Shown one piece after another: positions 53,035 to 63,295 of a DNA stretch of 64,000 nucleotides (the first letter of the stretch is position 1; each line of letters starts with the position of its first letter). The position numbers and the translations under genes were made by a program. The notes under the pieces are model-generated. The model was not told the origin of the DNA and did no database searches. It saw only the letters and a list, made by a program, of their open reading frames with translations. The DNA comes from Thiobacillus sp. (GTDB lineage: Bacteria > Pseudomonadota > Gammaproteobacteria > Burkholderiales > Thiobacillaceae), in contig JANJXT010000034.1 in assembly GCA_024708885.1 (NCBI GenBank), forward strand, positions 1-64,000, written 5' to 3'.

Positions 53035-55830
53035 ATGCCCCGTGTTTCGCTGTTTTCCCCGGCCCGGCCCAGGCGACTGCTCGCCGCCCTGCTTCTGGGC
53101 GCAGGACTCACCGCCTGCGGAGCGGGCGAATCGGCCGACACCCTGCTCGCAAAGGCCCGCCAGAGCCTCGACGCCGGAGACGCGAAGGCCGCCATGATCC
53201 ACCTCAAGAGCGCGGTCCAGGCGGACGACAGCAATGCCGAAGCACGCTTCCAGCTCGGCAGACTCCAGTTCGAGGCAGGCAATCTTGCCAGCGCCGAAAA
53301 GGAACTGAAGCGCGCACGCCAGGCCGGTTACGCCGCCGACAAGGTGAATCCGTTGCTGGCCAAGGCCATGCTCGGCCAGGGTGAATTCCAGCGCGTTCTC
53401 GACGAATTGCCGCAACCGACGGCCGACAGCGCGGCGGACGTGCCCCTGCTGGTGGCGCGGGCCACCGCCCAGCTCGGCGCCGATGCGCGCAGCGAAGCCC
53501 GCCAGAGCATCGAACGGGCGTTCGCCCTCGCGCCGCAGGACGTCGAGGTCCTGCTCGCCCAGGCCCGCCTCGCGCTCGCCGAGAAGAATCCCGAGGCGGC
53601 GATGCGCCATGTCGACCAGGCCTTGCAGAACGCGCCGCGCGACCGCGACGCCTCGCTGTTCAAGGCCGATCTGCTGCGCGCCACCGGCAAGCCGACCGAG
53701 GCCGCCAAGGCGTATCAGGCCACCCTGGAAATCGACCCCGGGCACGCCGGCGCGCGCCTGGCGCGGGCCAGCCTCGCCATCGGCGAAAACCGCTTCGACG
53801 ACGCGCGCCGCGACATCGACACCGTGCTCAAGGACGCGCGCGACCACCTGCAGGCCCATTATCTTCTGGCGCTGATCGAATTCCGCGAAGACAAGGTCGA
53901 GGCCGCGCGCGACCGCCTGGCCGGCATCCTCAAATCGGCGCCGGGCTTCACGCCTGCCGTCTCGCTCGCCGCAACGGTCGAGTTCGCGCTGGGCAACCTG
54001 CAAACCGCCGAGGCCTACCTCAACCAGATCGTCAAGGCCGCGCCGCACAACGTCCAGGCACTGCGCCTGCTTGCCGCGACCCAGCTGCGCCTGAATCGCG
54101 TCGACGATGCCGCGCGTACCCTCGCCGGCATTCCCGCGGCGGCCGAGGATGCGGGCTACCACCTCATCGCCGGCGAAGTCGCCCTTGCCAAAAAGAACTT
54201 CGACAAGGCGGCCGGACATTTCGAAACCGCCACGCGCTTGAGCCCCGACAGCGCCGCGCTGCGCACCGAACTGGGCATCGCGCGCCTCGCGCAGGGTGAC
54301 GCGCGCGCCATGGATGACCTGCAGGCTGCCGCCGCGATGGAAGGCAGCGGCGGCCGCGCCGACACCGTCATCATCCTCAAGCAGCTGCAAGCGGAACAAT
54401 TCGACGCCGCGCTCGCCAGCATCACCGCGCTGGAAAAGAAGCAGGGCGCCGACCCGCTCGTCTGGAACTACCGTGGCGCCGCCTACCTGGGCAAGAAGGA
54501 CCGGGCGAAGGCACGCGCGAGCTTCGCGCAGGCGCTCAAGCTCGACCCGAAATTCTTCCCCGCCGCCACCAACCTCGCCCAGCTCGACCTCGCCGACAAG
54601 CAGCCCGACACCGCACGTCAGCGCTTCGAAGCCATTCTCAAGGCCGAGCCCAGGCATCTCAATGCCATGCTCGCGCTGGCCGATCTCGCGCTGCGCGACA
54701 AGGATGAGAAGAACCACGTCGCCTGGCTGGAAAAGGCGATCAAGGCCCAGCCGCAGGCGCTCGAACCCCGGGTCGCCCTCGCCCGCTGGCAGCTCGCCCG
54801 TGGCGACGCCGCCCAGGCGCTGGCGACCGCGCGCGACGCCGCCAACGCCCACCCCGACCATCCCGCCGCCCTGGAAACGCTCGCCACCGCGCAGTTCGCC
54901 ACGGGCGACGCCACCAACGCACAGGGCACCTACCGCAAGCTGGTGGAACGCTCGCCCAGGCCGGCGCTGCCGCTGACCCGCCTGGCAGCGGTGCAGGCGA
55001 GCACCCAGCAGTTCACCGAAGCGCGCAAATCGCTGCAGGACGCCCTGCGTGCGCAGCCCGACCTGCTGGAAGCACAGATGCTGCTCGGCCGCCTCGAACT
55101 CCAGGCCAAGCGCCACGACGACGCCTTCAAGCTCGCCCAACAGATCCAGCAGCAAAAACCCAAATCCTCCGCCGGCCCCCTGCTGGAAGGCGACACCGCC
55201 ATGGCGCAGCAACGCTTCGACGCCGCGCTTGCAGCCTACGAGCGTGCGCACGCCCTCGAACCTTCCGGCGCCTTGCTGTTGCGCCAGCATCAGGCACTCG
55301 CCCGCCTGGGACGCGCCGCAGAAGGCGACAAACGCGTCGTCGCGTGGCTCGCGAATCACCCGCAGGACGCCGAAACCCGCCTCGCGCTCGCCAGCCAGCT
55401 GCTGAACCGCAAGCAATACAAGGCCGCCGCCGAACACTATCTCGTGGTCAACCAGAGCCACCCAGGCAACCTCGTCGTCCTCAACAACCTCGCCTGGGCA
55501 CTCCACGAGACAGGCGACGCCCGCGCCGTCGACTTTGCCGAGCAGGCGCACACACTCAAGCCCGACAATCCCTCGGTGATGGACACGCTGGGCTGGATCC
55601 TGGTGCAACAGGGACAGGCCGATCGCGGTCTCAAGCTCCTGCAACAGGCGCTGTCGAAGCAGCCCGACGCGGCCGAGATCCAGTGGCACCTGGCCGCCGC
55701 CTACGCCAAGAACGGCGACCGCGCACGCGCGAAGAGCGAGCTGGAACGGCTGCTCGCCAGCGGCCTCGCCTTCCCGCAGGAAGCCGAAGCCCGCACGCTG
55801 CTGAGGCAATTGCAGGGTTCGGCACGCTGA
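53035..55830 (+). CDS. prsT: PEP-CTERM system TPR-repeat lipoprotein PrsT
   Basis: 931 residues. The lipoprotein signal ends at LTAC (Cys ~24), followed by some twenty TPR-like helical repeats. The PrsT pattern is clear: an ADTLLAKARQSLDAGDAKAA start, then long Ala-rich repeats, ending in NPSVMDTLGWILVQQGQADR. AGGAG (53019-53023) supports the ATG at 53035; the longer upstream frame is not protein-like. PrsT proteins accompany exosortase systems and probably scaffold export or assembly of matrix proteins or polysaccharide. Confidence 0.9.
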   Translation: MPRVSLFSPARPRRLLAALLLGAGLTACGAGESADTLLAKARQSLDAGDAKAAMIHLKSAVQADDSNAEARFQLGRLQFEAGNLASAEKELKRARQAGYAADKVNPLLAKAMLGQGEFQRVLDELPQPTADSAADVPLLVARATAQLGADARSEARQSIERAFALAPQDVEVLLAQARLALAEKNPEAAMRHVDQALQNAPRDRDASLFKADLLRATGKPTEAAKAYQATLEIDPGHAGARLARASLAIGENRFDDARRDIDTVLKDARDHLQAHYLLALIEFREDKVEAARDRLAGILKSAPGFTPAVSLAATVEFALGNLQTAEAYLNQIVKAAPHNVQALRLLAATQLRLNRVDDAARTLAGIPAAAEDAGYHLIAGEVALAKKNFDKAAGHFETATRLSPDSAALRTELGIARLAQGDARAMDDLQAAAAMEGSGGRADTVIILKQLQAEQFDAALASITALEKKQGADPLVWNYRGAAYLGKKDRAKARASFAQALKLDPKFFPAATNLAQLDLADKQPDTARQRFEAILKAEPRHLNAMLALADLALRDKDEKNHVAWLEKAIKAQPQALEPRVALARWQLARGDAAQALATARDAANAHPDHPAALETLATAQFATGDATNAQGTYRKLVERSPRPALPLTRLAAVQASTQQFTEARKSLQDALRAQPDLLEAQMLLGRLELQAKRHDDAFKLAQQIQQQKPKSSAGPLLEGDTAMAQQRFDAALAAYERAHALEPSGALLLRQHQALARLGRAAEGDKRVVAWLANHPQDAETRLALASQLLNRKQYKAAAEHYLVVNQSHPGNLVVLNNLAWALHETGDARAVDFAEQAHTLKPDNPSVMDTLGWILVQQGQADRGLKLLQQALSKQPDAAEIQWHLAAAYAKNGDRARAKSELERLLASGLAFPQEAEARTLLRQLQGSAR

Positions 55831-55865
55831 CCCGCCCCCCATCGCCCCATCCGGAGCCCGCACTC

Positions 55866-58643
55866 ATGATCAAACCCCCTGTCGTCCTGGCCCTGGCCCT
55901 CGCCCTGGCCACCGCGCCGGCACTCACTGGATGCGACCGCAGCGCCCGGCTGACGGAGCAGGAACACATCCAGCGTGCCAAGGATTTCGAGGACAAGGGC
56001 GACGTGAGGGGCAGCATCATCGAACTCAAAAACGCCATCCAGAAGAACCCCGACAGCCCCCAAGCCCGCATGTTGCTGGGCCAGGTGTATCTCAAGGCCG
56101 GTTCCGGCGCCGAGGCGGAAAAGGAGTTGCTACGGGCGCAGCAGCTGGGCATCAGTCGCGACAGCCTCGCCCCTCAGCTTGGCGAGGCACTCCTGCTCAT
56201 GGGCGAGTATCAGCGCCTGCTCGACGAGATCCAGACCACTGACAAGCTCTCGCCCGTCAATCAGGCGCGCATCCTTGCCCTGCGCGCGAATGCCATGCTC
56301 GCGCAGGGCAAGGTACGCGAGGCCTGCGATCTGTTCCAGAATGCGCAGGCTGTCGACTCCAGCCACCCGTCCGCCTACTGGGGGCTCGCAATGTGCGCAA
56401 TCGGCGAACGGGATATCGCCCAAGCCAGATCGCTGCTCGATGACGCCCTGAAGCTTCCGCAGCAGCAAAGCCAGACCTGGGTGTACATCGGAGACCTGGA
56501 GCAGTTGAATGGATCGGACGAGGCTGCGCTGAACGCCTACGACAGCGCACTCAAGCTCGATCCCGAAAATCTCCAGGCACGCTATAACCGCGTACCGGCC
56601 CTGCTCCGAACCGGCAAAACCGATGCTGCCGCCAAGGAAATCGCGCACCTGCGCGAGCGCGCGCCCAGCCTCGCCCAGACGCATTACCTCGCAGCCCTGC
56701 TGGCCTTCTCGCAAGGGAAATTTCCCGAATCGCGTGATGCGCTGCAGCAGGCCTTCAAGTTCATGCCCGATCACGCCCCCAGCCTGATGCTCGCTGCCAT
56801 GACGTCGCACGCGCTCGGGTCGTATCAGCAGGCCGAAACCCAGATCGGCCGCTTCCTTGCCCGCTTCCCCGGCAACAAACAGGGGATCAAGGTGCTGGCC
56901 GCCACGCAAATCCACCTGAAACAGCCTGACAAGGCGCTCGACACCCTTGCTCCACTGCTTGCCGCCGATCCCAGGGATGCCGAGGCCCTTGCCCTGGCGG
57001 GCGAAGCCAGCCTGCTTCGAAAAGACCCCAACCGCGCAGTCCCCTATCTGGCCAGTGCGGCGCTACTCGACCCGGGAAATGCCTCGTTGCAGACCCAGTT
57101 GAGCCTCGGCTACCTTGCAGCTGGCAATACGCAGCTCGGCATCAGCGGCCTGCAGGCCGCATCGGCCGGAAATGCCGCCCAAACCGATGCCGACTTGCTG
57201 CTCGTGCGCGCTCATGTGTCCCGCAAGGAGTTCGACCAGGCGCTTGCAGCGATCGACGTCCTGGAAAAGAAACAGCCGAACAGCCCGCAACCCCACCAAC
57301 TTCGAGGCGCCGTCCTGGTCGGCCAGGGGAAATATGGCGCGGCGCGCCAAAGCTTCGAACGCGCACTCGCGATGGACCCGGTCTATTTCCCGGCAGCCAA
57401 CGGCCTCGCCGAACTGGACATGCGCGACAACAAGCCGGAGGCAGCGCGACAGCGCTTTGAGCGGATCCTGGCCAAGGAGAAGACCCACCTGCAGGCGATG
57501 CTCGCCATGGCGCAATGGTCGAGAATCAACAAGCAGGACAAGGCCTATCTCGACTGGCTGGACAAGGCGGCGCGCGCCCACCCCAAGGCCATTGAGCCGC
57601 GTGCGGCGCTTGTCAGCGACCTGCTCTCGAAAGGCGACAGGCACAAGGCGCTCGTGCTCGCCAACGAGGTGGCCAACACCCACCCCGAGGATCCCGTGGC
57701 CCTGAATCTGCTCGGCAACGTGCAAATGTCGCTCCAGGACTTCCCCGGCGCACTCAGCACCTTCACCAAGCTCGTCCGCGCAGCGCCGCAATCCACTGAT
57801 GCCCATATGCGCCTGGCGTTCGCCGAGATCGCCTCGAAACGCAACAAGGACGCCCGCGCGACCCTACAAACGGTGCTCAAGCTCAAGCCCGACCACATCC
57901 AGGCACAGGACGCCATGCTGCGGCTTGCCATTGAGGACAACCGGCTGGACGAGGCCATGCGGATCGCGCGCCAGCTTCAGACGCAGCATCCGGACGCCCC
58001 GATAGGCCATGAGCGCGAAGGCGATGTCCTCATTCTGCAAAAACATCCCGACACCGCCTTGAAGGCATACGAGCAGGCATTGGCCAAAGGCAGCGGGTCG
58101 GCCGGCTTCATCAAGGTCCACCGCGCCCTCGCCCTGTCCGGCAATCCGGCCGCCCAGCAACGTCTCGACAACTGGCTTGCCCAGCACCCGAAGGACAACG
58201 TCGTGCGGCACTACGCGGCGGAGCACTACGCGCGGACCGGCCGCCCCCAGCAAGCCATTGCGGCTTACGAGACCCTGATCCGCGAAGCCCCCGATTCCGC
58301 ACTCATGCTGAACAACCTGGCCGGCCTTTATCAACAGGTGGGAGACAAGCGCGCCCTGGCCACGGCGGAGCGAGCGCACAGGCTCGCCCCCGACAACCCC
58401 GCCGTGCTCGACACCCTGGGCTGGACGCTGGTGGAGCAGGGACAGACCGCACGCGGGATCGACCTGCTGCAGCAGGCCCGCGCCAAGGCGCCCAAAGTCC
58501 CTGAAATCCGCTACCACCTCGCTGCGGCGTGGGCGCGCAATGGCGACAAGGCGCGCGCGCGGCAGGCGCTTCAACAATTGCTGCAGGAGGAACCGGACTT
58601 TTCTCTGGCCCCCGCGGCACGCGCTTTACTCAAGGAACTCTAG
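55866..58643 (+). CDS. Second PrsT-type TPR-repeat lipoprotein
   Basis: 925 residues. The lipoprotein signal ends at LTGC (Cys ~22). The TPR-repeat layout and length closely match the upstream PrsT: EHIQRAKDFEDKGDVRGSII aligns with its start, and NPAVLDTLGWTLVEQGQTAR with its end. The gene starts 35 bases after prsT on the same strand. The pair is a diverged tandem duplication. It precedes PEP-CTERM gene 2. Confidence 0.88.
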   Translation: MIKPPVVLALALALATAPALTGCDRSARLTEQEHIQRAKDFEDKGDVRGSIIELKNAIQKNPDSPQARMLLGQVYLKAGSGAEAEKELLRAQQLGISRDSLAPQLGEALLLMGEYQRLLDEIQTTDKLSPVNQARILALRANAMLAQGKVREACDLFQNAQAVDSSHPSAYWGLAMCAIGERDIAQARSLLDDALKLPQQQSQTWVYIGDLEQLNGSDEAALNAYDSALKLDPENLQARYNRVPALLRTGKTDAAAKEIAHLRERAPSLAQTHYLAALLAFSQGKFPESRDALQQAFKFMPDHAPSLMLAAMTSHALGSYQQAETQIGRFLARFPGNKQGIKVLAATQIHLKQPDKALDTLAPLLAADPRDAEALALAGEASLLRKDPNRAVPYLASAALLDPGNASLQTQLSLGYLAAGNTQLGISGLQAASAGNAAQTDADLLLVRAHVSRKEFDQALAAIDVLEKKQPNSPQPHQLRGAVLVGQGKYGAARQSFERALAMDPVYFPAANGLAELDMRDNKPEAARQRFERILAKEKTHLQAMLAMAQWSRINKQDKAYLDWLDKAARAHPKAIEPRAALVSDLLSKGDRHKALVLANEVANTHPEDPVALNLLGNVQMSLQDFPGALSTFTKLVRAAPQSTDAHMRLAFAEIASKRNKDARATLQTVLKLKPDHIQAQDAMLRLAIEDNRLDEAMRIARQLQTQHPDAPIGHEREGDVLILQKHPDTALKAYEQALAKGSGSAGFIKVHRALALSGNPAAQQRLDNWLAQHPKDNVVRHYAAEHYARTGRPQQAIAAYETLIREAPDSALMLNNLAGLYQQVGDKRALATAERAHRLAPDNPAVLDTLGWTLVEQGQTARGIDLLQQARAKAPKVPEIRYHLAAAWARNGDKARARQALQQLLQEEPDFSLAPAARALLKEL

Positions 58644-58672
58644 CCCGGCGGCACTCACCCCCAGTCAGGCAC

Positions 58673-58692
58673 TGTCGGATTTTTTTACACCC
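58673..58692 (+). promoter_or_regulatory. PEP-CTERM upstream box 2 (candidate PrsR site)
   Basis: TGTCGGATTTTTTTACACCC differs from box 1 (24925-24944) at one base only. It lies 84 bases before the -24 GG of the sigma-54 promoter at 58776, against 83 bases for box 1. Confidence 0.7.
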
Positions 58693-58775
58693 AGGCGAGT
58701 TTTACGTCGGGGCGCCACGCCAACGATCCATGTTTTTCACATTAATTCAACAACATATAAAGCCTGCTTTACCCC

Positions 58776-58793
58776 TGGCATGGCGATTGCTTT
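58776..58793 (+). promoter_or_regulatory. Sigma-54 promoter of PEP-CTERM gene 2
   Basis: TGGCATGGCGATTGCTTT is close to the sigma-54 consensus TGGCACG-N4-TTGCW. GG (58777-58778) and GC (58789-58790) are 10 bases apart. The start codon is 92 bases downstream. Confidence 0.8.
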
Positions 58794-58881
58794 GATTATT
58801 GCATGACCGGAACTTTTGCGAATCACGAGCCATCCCGGTTTGAGAGCTACACGTACATTTAACGAATCAAGGAGTTCAATC

Positions 58882-59622
58882 ATGAAAATGACCACACTGG
58901 CATCCAGCCTGCTCGTCGCAGGTTCGCTGTCCCTGGCTTCGGCTGGCGCGCATGCCTACACGGTTGCCGGCGTCAGCTGGGACCAAAACAGCATTCTTGA
59001 CTTCAGCGCCCAGTCCTCCCTGTGGGAGAGCATCGCGACTACGGCCGGCCAGTCGTTTGGCGGCTATGGTCGCTTCACGACCATGAACGGTGACTTCAAT
59101 TTCTGCTCCGGATGCGAACTGACCTTTGTGTTCGCTGACTACGTCCAGCAGACCAACCTGACCGGAACCGTTGGCGAAGCCTTTAACGCCACGGGCGGCA
59201 CCATCAAGGTCTACGTGGACCACACCCCGAACTTCAATCCGGCCAACCCCGCCACGGCGTCCGACGGTCTGTTGTGGCTCGATCTGGTTGGCTTCGACGC
59301 CCTGGGCACCGGCTACACCCTCACCGGCAACATCACCGGCGTCAGCGTCGCGGGCCTGACCGGCCAGGGCACCGGCTTCCTGAATGTCGTGGACGGTCTT
59401 GCCAAGTCCTACTTCGACACCGACGGCCAGCTCGGAGGCGCAGACTTCCTCTACACCTCCAGCTTCCAGCCGATTATTCAGGGCCAGATTGCCCCCGGCA
59501 TCACCCACCTCGGCACGGCCGAGATCACCGGAACGTCGGTTCCCGAGCCCGCCACCCTGGCGCTTCTGGGCCTGGGTCTGATTGGTCTTGGCTTGGCCCG
59601 CCGTTCCAAGAAAGCTGCCTGA
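58882..59622 (+). CDS. PEP-CTERM sorting-domain exported protein
   Basis: 246 residues. A signal peptide (cut near AHAYT) precedes a beta-rich secreted domain with one cysteine pair (FCSGCELTF). The PEP-CTERM tail begins at VPEP (~220): a hydrophobic helix, then RRSKK. AAGGAG (58869-58874) fixes the ATG at 58882. Like the protein at 25167 it should be sorted by exosortase XrtA and switched on by PrsK-PrsR. The mature function is unknown. Confidence 0.93.
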   Translation: MKMTTLASSLLVAGSLSLASAGAHAYTVAGVSWDQNSILDFSAQSSLWESIATTAGQSFGGYGRFTTMNGDFNFCSGCELTFVFADYVQQTNLTGTVGEAFNATGGTIKVYVDHTPNFNPANPATASDGLLWLDLVGFDALGTGYTLTGNITGVSVAGLTGQGTGFLNVVDGLAKSYFDTDGQLGGADFLYTSSFQPIIQGQIAPGITHLGTAEITGTSVPEPATLALLGLGLIGLGLARRSKKAA

Positions 59623-59640
59623 ACTCAAAACCAGTTTTCA

Positions 59641-59670
59641 AAAAAACCGCGCAGTGATGCGCGGTTTTTT
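59641..59670. terminator. Bidirectional terminator after PEP-CTERM gene 2
   Basis: AAAAAACCGCGC, loop AGTGAT, GCGCGGTTTTTT. It also lies 24 bases beyond the stop of the convergent ThiF-like gene. Confidence 0.9.
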
Positions 59671-59693
59671 ATTGCCTGCCCAACGCGAAAACG

Positions 59694-60554
59694 TCAGGCC
59701 CGATCGAGTTCGAGGCGGGACACGACAATCCGCTCAGCCAGCTTCTGCAAGGGATTGCGATAACCGCCAGGACGCCAGCAGCGGTAATAACGTCCCAGAT
59801 ACGCATCGAACTGGTAACTGTGCGGCGCGCCCTTCACGCCACCACGCTGCAGCAGCAGCTTCATGGAAGTGGTGACCGCCATGCCGGCGGCGAACTGGCA
59901 GGCCATTCCCAGCGACGGCACGCGGTGCTTCACGAAGTCGACAATGTCCGGATAGGCCAGGTAATGCCGCTGCGGCAGACGCGGCGACATGCCGACCATG
60001 AAGCGCACCGCCATGGTGACGTCGTCGCAGCCGGCAAAGCCAAAATAGTCGTCGAAGCTCATGCCGCCCGGTAGAAAGCTGATCAGGGACGCGCCTGCGC
60101 CCAGCGGCGCCGCACAGACGACGGGTATGCCGCGCTCGCGCGCAGCGCGGTAAAGCGCCGGCCGAATGCCGTTTGCAAAGAAGTCGATGCCGTCAATCAG
60201 CAGGTCGACCTCGCCAAGGTAGTCGGCCAGCTTGTGTTCATCGATTCCGTCGGGAAAAACGCGCACATCCGTTTCGGGATTGACGTCCAGGGCAAACTCG
60301 CGCATCACCTCGACCTTGGCGCGGCCGATCGTCGAAGTGGCCGCGCCGGCCTGGCGATTGAAATTGGCCAGTTCAAAACTGTCGAAATCGGTGAGACTGA
60401 GCGCGCCAACGCCCAGCCGTGCCAGCGCCTGGACATGCACCCCACCAACGCCGCCCATGCCCGCCACCGCCACGCGCACGCGCCGCAGACGTTCCTGCTC
60501 CTGCGGCGTCACCCAGCCAAGATTGCGCGAAAACGCTTCACTGTAGTCGTACAC
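59694..60554 (-). CDS. ThiF/E1-like adenylyltransferase
   Basis: 286 residues. The E1/ThiF nucleotide-binding fold is clear: VAVAGMGGVGGVHVQALARL (~28), then SLTDFDSFELANFNRQ, the family's metal and arginine-finger region, and LLIDGIDFF. Canonical ThiF/MoeB proteins adenylate the C-terminus of a ubiquitin-like protein, but no such partner is encoded nearby and the usual CxxC zinc pairs are absent. The gene begins two bases after an exosortase-associated N-acyl amino acid synthase, so the substrate may instead be an N-acyl amino acid. This is inference. Confidence 0.85.
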   Translation of the reverse strand: MYDYSEAFSRNLGWVTPQEQERLRRVRVAVAGMGGVGGVHVQALARLGVGALSLTDFDSFELANFNRQAGAATSTIGRAKVEVMREFALDVNPETDVRVFPDGIDEHKLADYLGEVDLLIDGIDFFANGIRPALYRAARERGIPVVCAAPLGAGASLISFLPGGMSFDDYFGFAGCDDVTMAVRFMVGMSPRLPQRHYLAYPDIVDFVKHRVPSLGMACQFAAGMAVTTSMKLLLQRGGVKGAPHSYQFDAYLGRYYRCWRPGGYRNPLQKLAERIVVSRLELDRA

Positions 60555-60556
60555 GC

Positions 60557-61342
60557 CTAAGCGCTCTCGCCCTGAAGGCGCCGCATGATGCCGCCCTGGT
60601 CCCCCGGGGCGAAAAAGTACGGGTAAATGCTGCGTTCCTTGGTTGCCGCACCCTTCCCGCCCACCGCACGGATACGTTCGGTAATGTGCTCGAGCTTGAT
60701 ATGCATCAGGACGACGTTGGTGCTCGACGCTTCGTAATAACGCTCACCGGCAATCTGCTTGAAGTCAAGCATGCGCTCGTAGAAAGGGCTGTGGCGCGGC
60801 GTCACTTCGATCACGGCGTCGGTGACGCCATGGATCAGCCCATATAGATAGGCAATATTGATCATACCGGCCAGCACCTGCTTGTTGCCCTTGTTTTCGT
60901 CGATGGCAAGCTTGGTGATTTCTCCGACACTGCGCCCCTGCGCGCGCAAGGCATCGATCTCCTCGCGATAGCGCTCATCGGCACAGAGCCCTTCCGCGGA
61001 ATCATAGCCAATATTCAGGCTCCCTACGATCTGGTCGCCCAAGTGGGCGAGAAGGGTGATGCGATTGGGTTCCTTTCTGATCTCACCCGCCTTATACCCG
61101 CGCCAGGCATAGCGCTTTTGCACCAGCATCGTGGCAGCGCTGCGTACCGCATCGGTCTGGGCGAGACGGATCTTGAATTGCTGCTCGCCGAGAGGTTGCT
61201 CCCGCACATTCGCTGCGTCCGACATCGGAGGACACAGGTCCTTCAGGCGGTAAGGACTGAGAATGTTGACGATCGTCTTGTCGAAATCGTCCGCGGCCCT
61301 CCGCTGACGGCCCGCGAACAGATTTTTCAGGCCATGTGCCAT
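60557..61342 (-). CDS. N-acyl amino acid synthase, exosortase/PEP-CTERM-associated acyltransferase
   Basis: 261 residues. GNAT-fold acyltransferase of the FeeM type. Recognisable segments are LVQKRYAWRGYKAGEI, ALRAQGRSVGEITKLAIDEN and INIAYLYGLIHGVTDAVIEV, which fits the family's acyl-ACP-dependent N-acylation of amino acids. This subgroup is known to co-occur with exosortase systems. AGGAGA lies about six bases before the ATG at 61342. It is followed two bases later by the ThiF-like gene, forming a compact two-gene operon. Confidence 0.85.
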   Translation of the reverse strand: MAHGLKNLFAGRQRRAADDFDKTIVNILSPYRLKDLCPPMSDAANVREQPLGEQQFKIRLAQTDAVRSAATMLVQKRYAWRGYKAGEIRKEPNRITLLAHLGDQIVGSLNIGYDSAEGLCADERYREEIDALRAQGRSVGEITKLAIDENKGNKQVLAGMINIAYLYGLIHGVTDAVIEVTPRHSPFYERMLDFKQIAGERYYEASSTNVVLMHIKLEHITERIRAVGGKGAATKERSIYPYFFAPGDQGGIMRRLQGESA

Positions 61343-61417
61343 ATCTGCTCTCCTGGTCCCGCGCTCACGGCGATCCGAGGCGGGCTAATATGAATTACGG
61401 CAATCGGAGAGGCAAAC

Positions 61418-62485
<1,068 letters not shown>

Positions 62486-62494
62486 CTATCTTAC

Positions 62495-62595
62495 AGACGG
62501 TTTGCATCGTCTCCCGCTTTTCCTCCCTGAGCGGGTTGCCTTAATCCCCTTAAGGCACCTTTTGCCCCGATCCCTTCCCTTGATCGGGGCTTTTT
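62495..62595 (+). ncRNA. Four-hairpin element between hemB and engB (candidate small RNA or hemB leader)
   Basis: Four hairpins follow each other: AGACG/CGTCT (62495-62512), CCCGCT/AGCGGG (62513-62535, loop TTTCCTCCCTG), GCCTTAA/TTAAGGC (62538-62556, loop TCCCC) and GCCCCGATC/GATCGGGGC (62564-62590) plus TTTTT. Read forward this is a ~100-base RNA with C-rich loops and an intrinsic terminator. Read on the reverse strand it is the hemB leader with GGA in three loops, as in CsrA/RsmA targets. Which strand is used cannot be told from sequence. Confidence 0.45.
62564..62595 (+). terminator. Forward-strand intrinsic terminator downstream of the hairpin element
   Basis: A nine-pair perfect stem, GCCCCGATC/GATCGGGGC, is followed by five T. 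No forward-strand protein gene precedes it, which is why an untranslated RNA is suspected. On the reverse strand it lacks a T run. Confidence 0.65.
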
Positions 62596-63223
62596 ATTCC
62601 TGCGTACCGGCCACGGCCGGTTGCGCATCCGCCGATGCCGCCGCCGCTTGCAGCCAGGCCTCGATCTGCGCGGCGGCCTCGTCGGCACCCAGCTTCGACA
62701 GACTGGAAAACAACTGCACGCTGACCTGCTGCATGCCGGCGAGTTCCTGGCGCACGCGGCGCAGCGTCTGCACGCGCTCGCTGTTCGACAGCTTGTCGGC
62801 TTTCGACAGCAGGACGTGCACCGGCTTGCCGGTCAGCGCGAACCAGTCGAGCATCTGGCGATCCAGCGCAGTGAGCGGGTGGCGCGCGTCCATGATGAGA
62901 ACCAGCCCGGCAAGCGCCTCGCGCGTCTGCAGGTAGGCCGACAGCAGCGCCTCCCACTGCGCCTTCATCGCCGGCGGCACCTTGGCATACCCGTAGCCCG
63001 GCAGATCGACGAGGTAGACGTCCGGCGCGACGGCGAAATAGTTGATGAGCTGCGTGCGTCCCGGTGTCTTGGAAGTGAACGCGAGCCGGTGCTTGCGCGT
63101 CAGCAGGTTGATGGCGCTGGACTTGCCGGCGTTGGAACGCCCGGCAAAGGCGATCTCGGCCCGGCTGGGCGGCAGGTCGCGCAGGTGCGCGGCCGAGGTG
63201 TGGAAGCGGGCGTGATGAAGCAC
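62594..63223 (-). CDS. engB: Ribosome-biogenesis GTPase EngB (YihA/YsxC)
   Basis: About 209 residues from GTG 63223. Circular G-motifs are intact: [18 protein letters not shown] (G1), [12 protein letters not shown] (G2), [11 protein letters not shown] (G3), LLSKADKL (G4). EngB assists large-subunit assembly. The N-terminus is uncertain: the GTG lacks a ribosome site. An in-frame ATT at 63250, behind AAGG, is an alternative that would add nine residues. Its promoter must lie in the 70 bases before divergent cytochrome c4. Confidence 0.93.
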   Translation of the reverse strand: MLHHARFHTSAAHLRDLPPSRAEIAFAGRSNAGKSSAINLLTRKHRLAFTSKTPGRTQLINYFAVAPDVYLVDLPGYGYAKVPPAMKAQWEALLSAYLQTREALAGLVLIMDARHPLTALDRQMLDWFALTGKPVHVLLSKADKLSNSERVQTLRRVRQELAGMQQVSVQLFSSLSKLGADEAAAQIEAWLQAAAASADAQPAVAGTQE

Positions 63224-63295
63224 GGACTTGGCAGTAACGGGGCTTGCAATTAAACTACCTTTTTTACCAGGTTTTGCAAGCCTCAGGAGCTTTCG

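Noticed and set aside
53017-55863. A 948-codon reverse open frame opposite prsT
   Set aside because: Antisense of Ala-rich TPR repeats; composition explains the openness.
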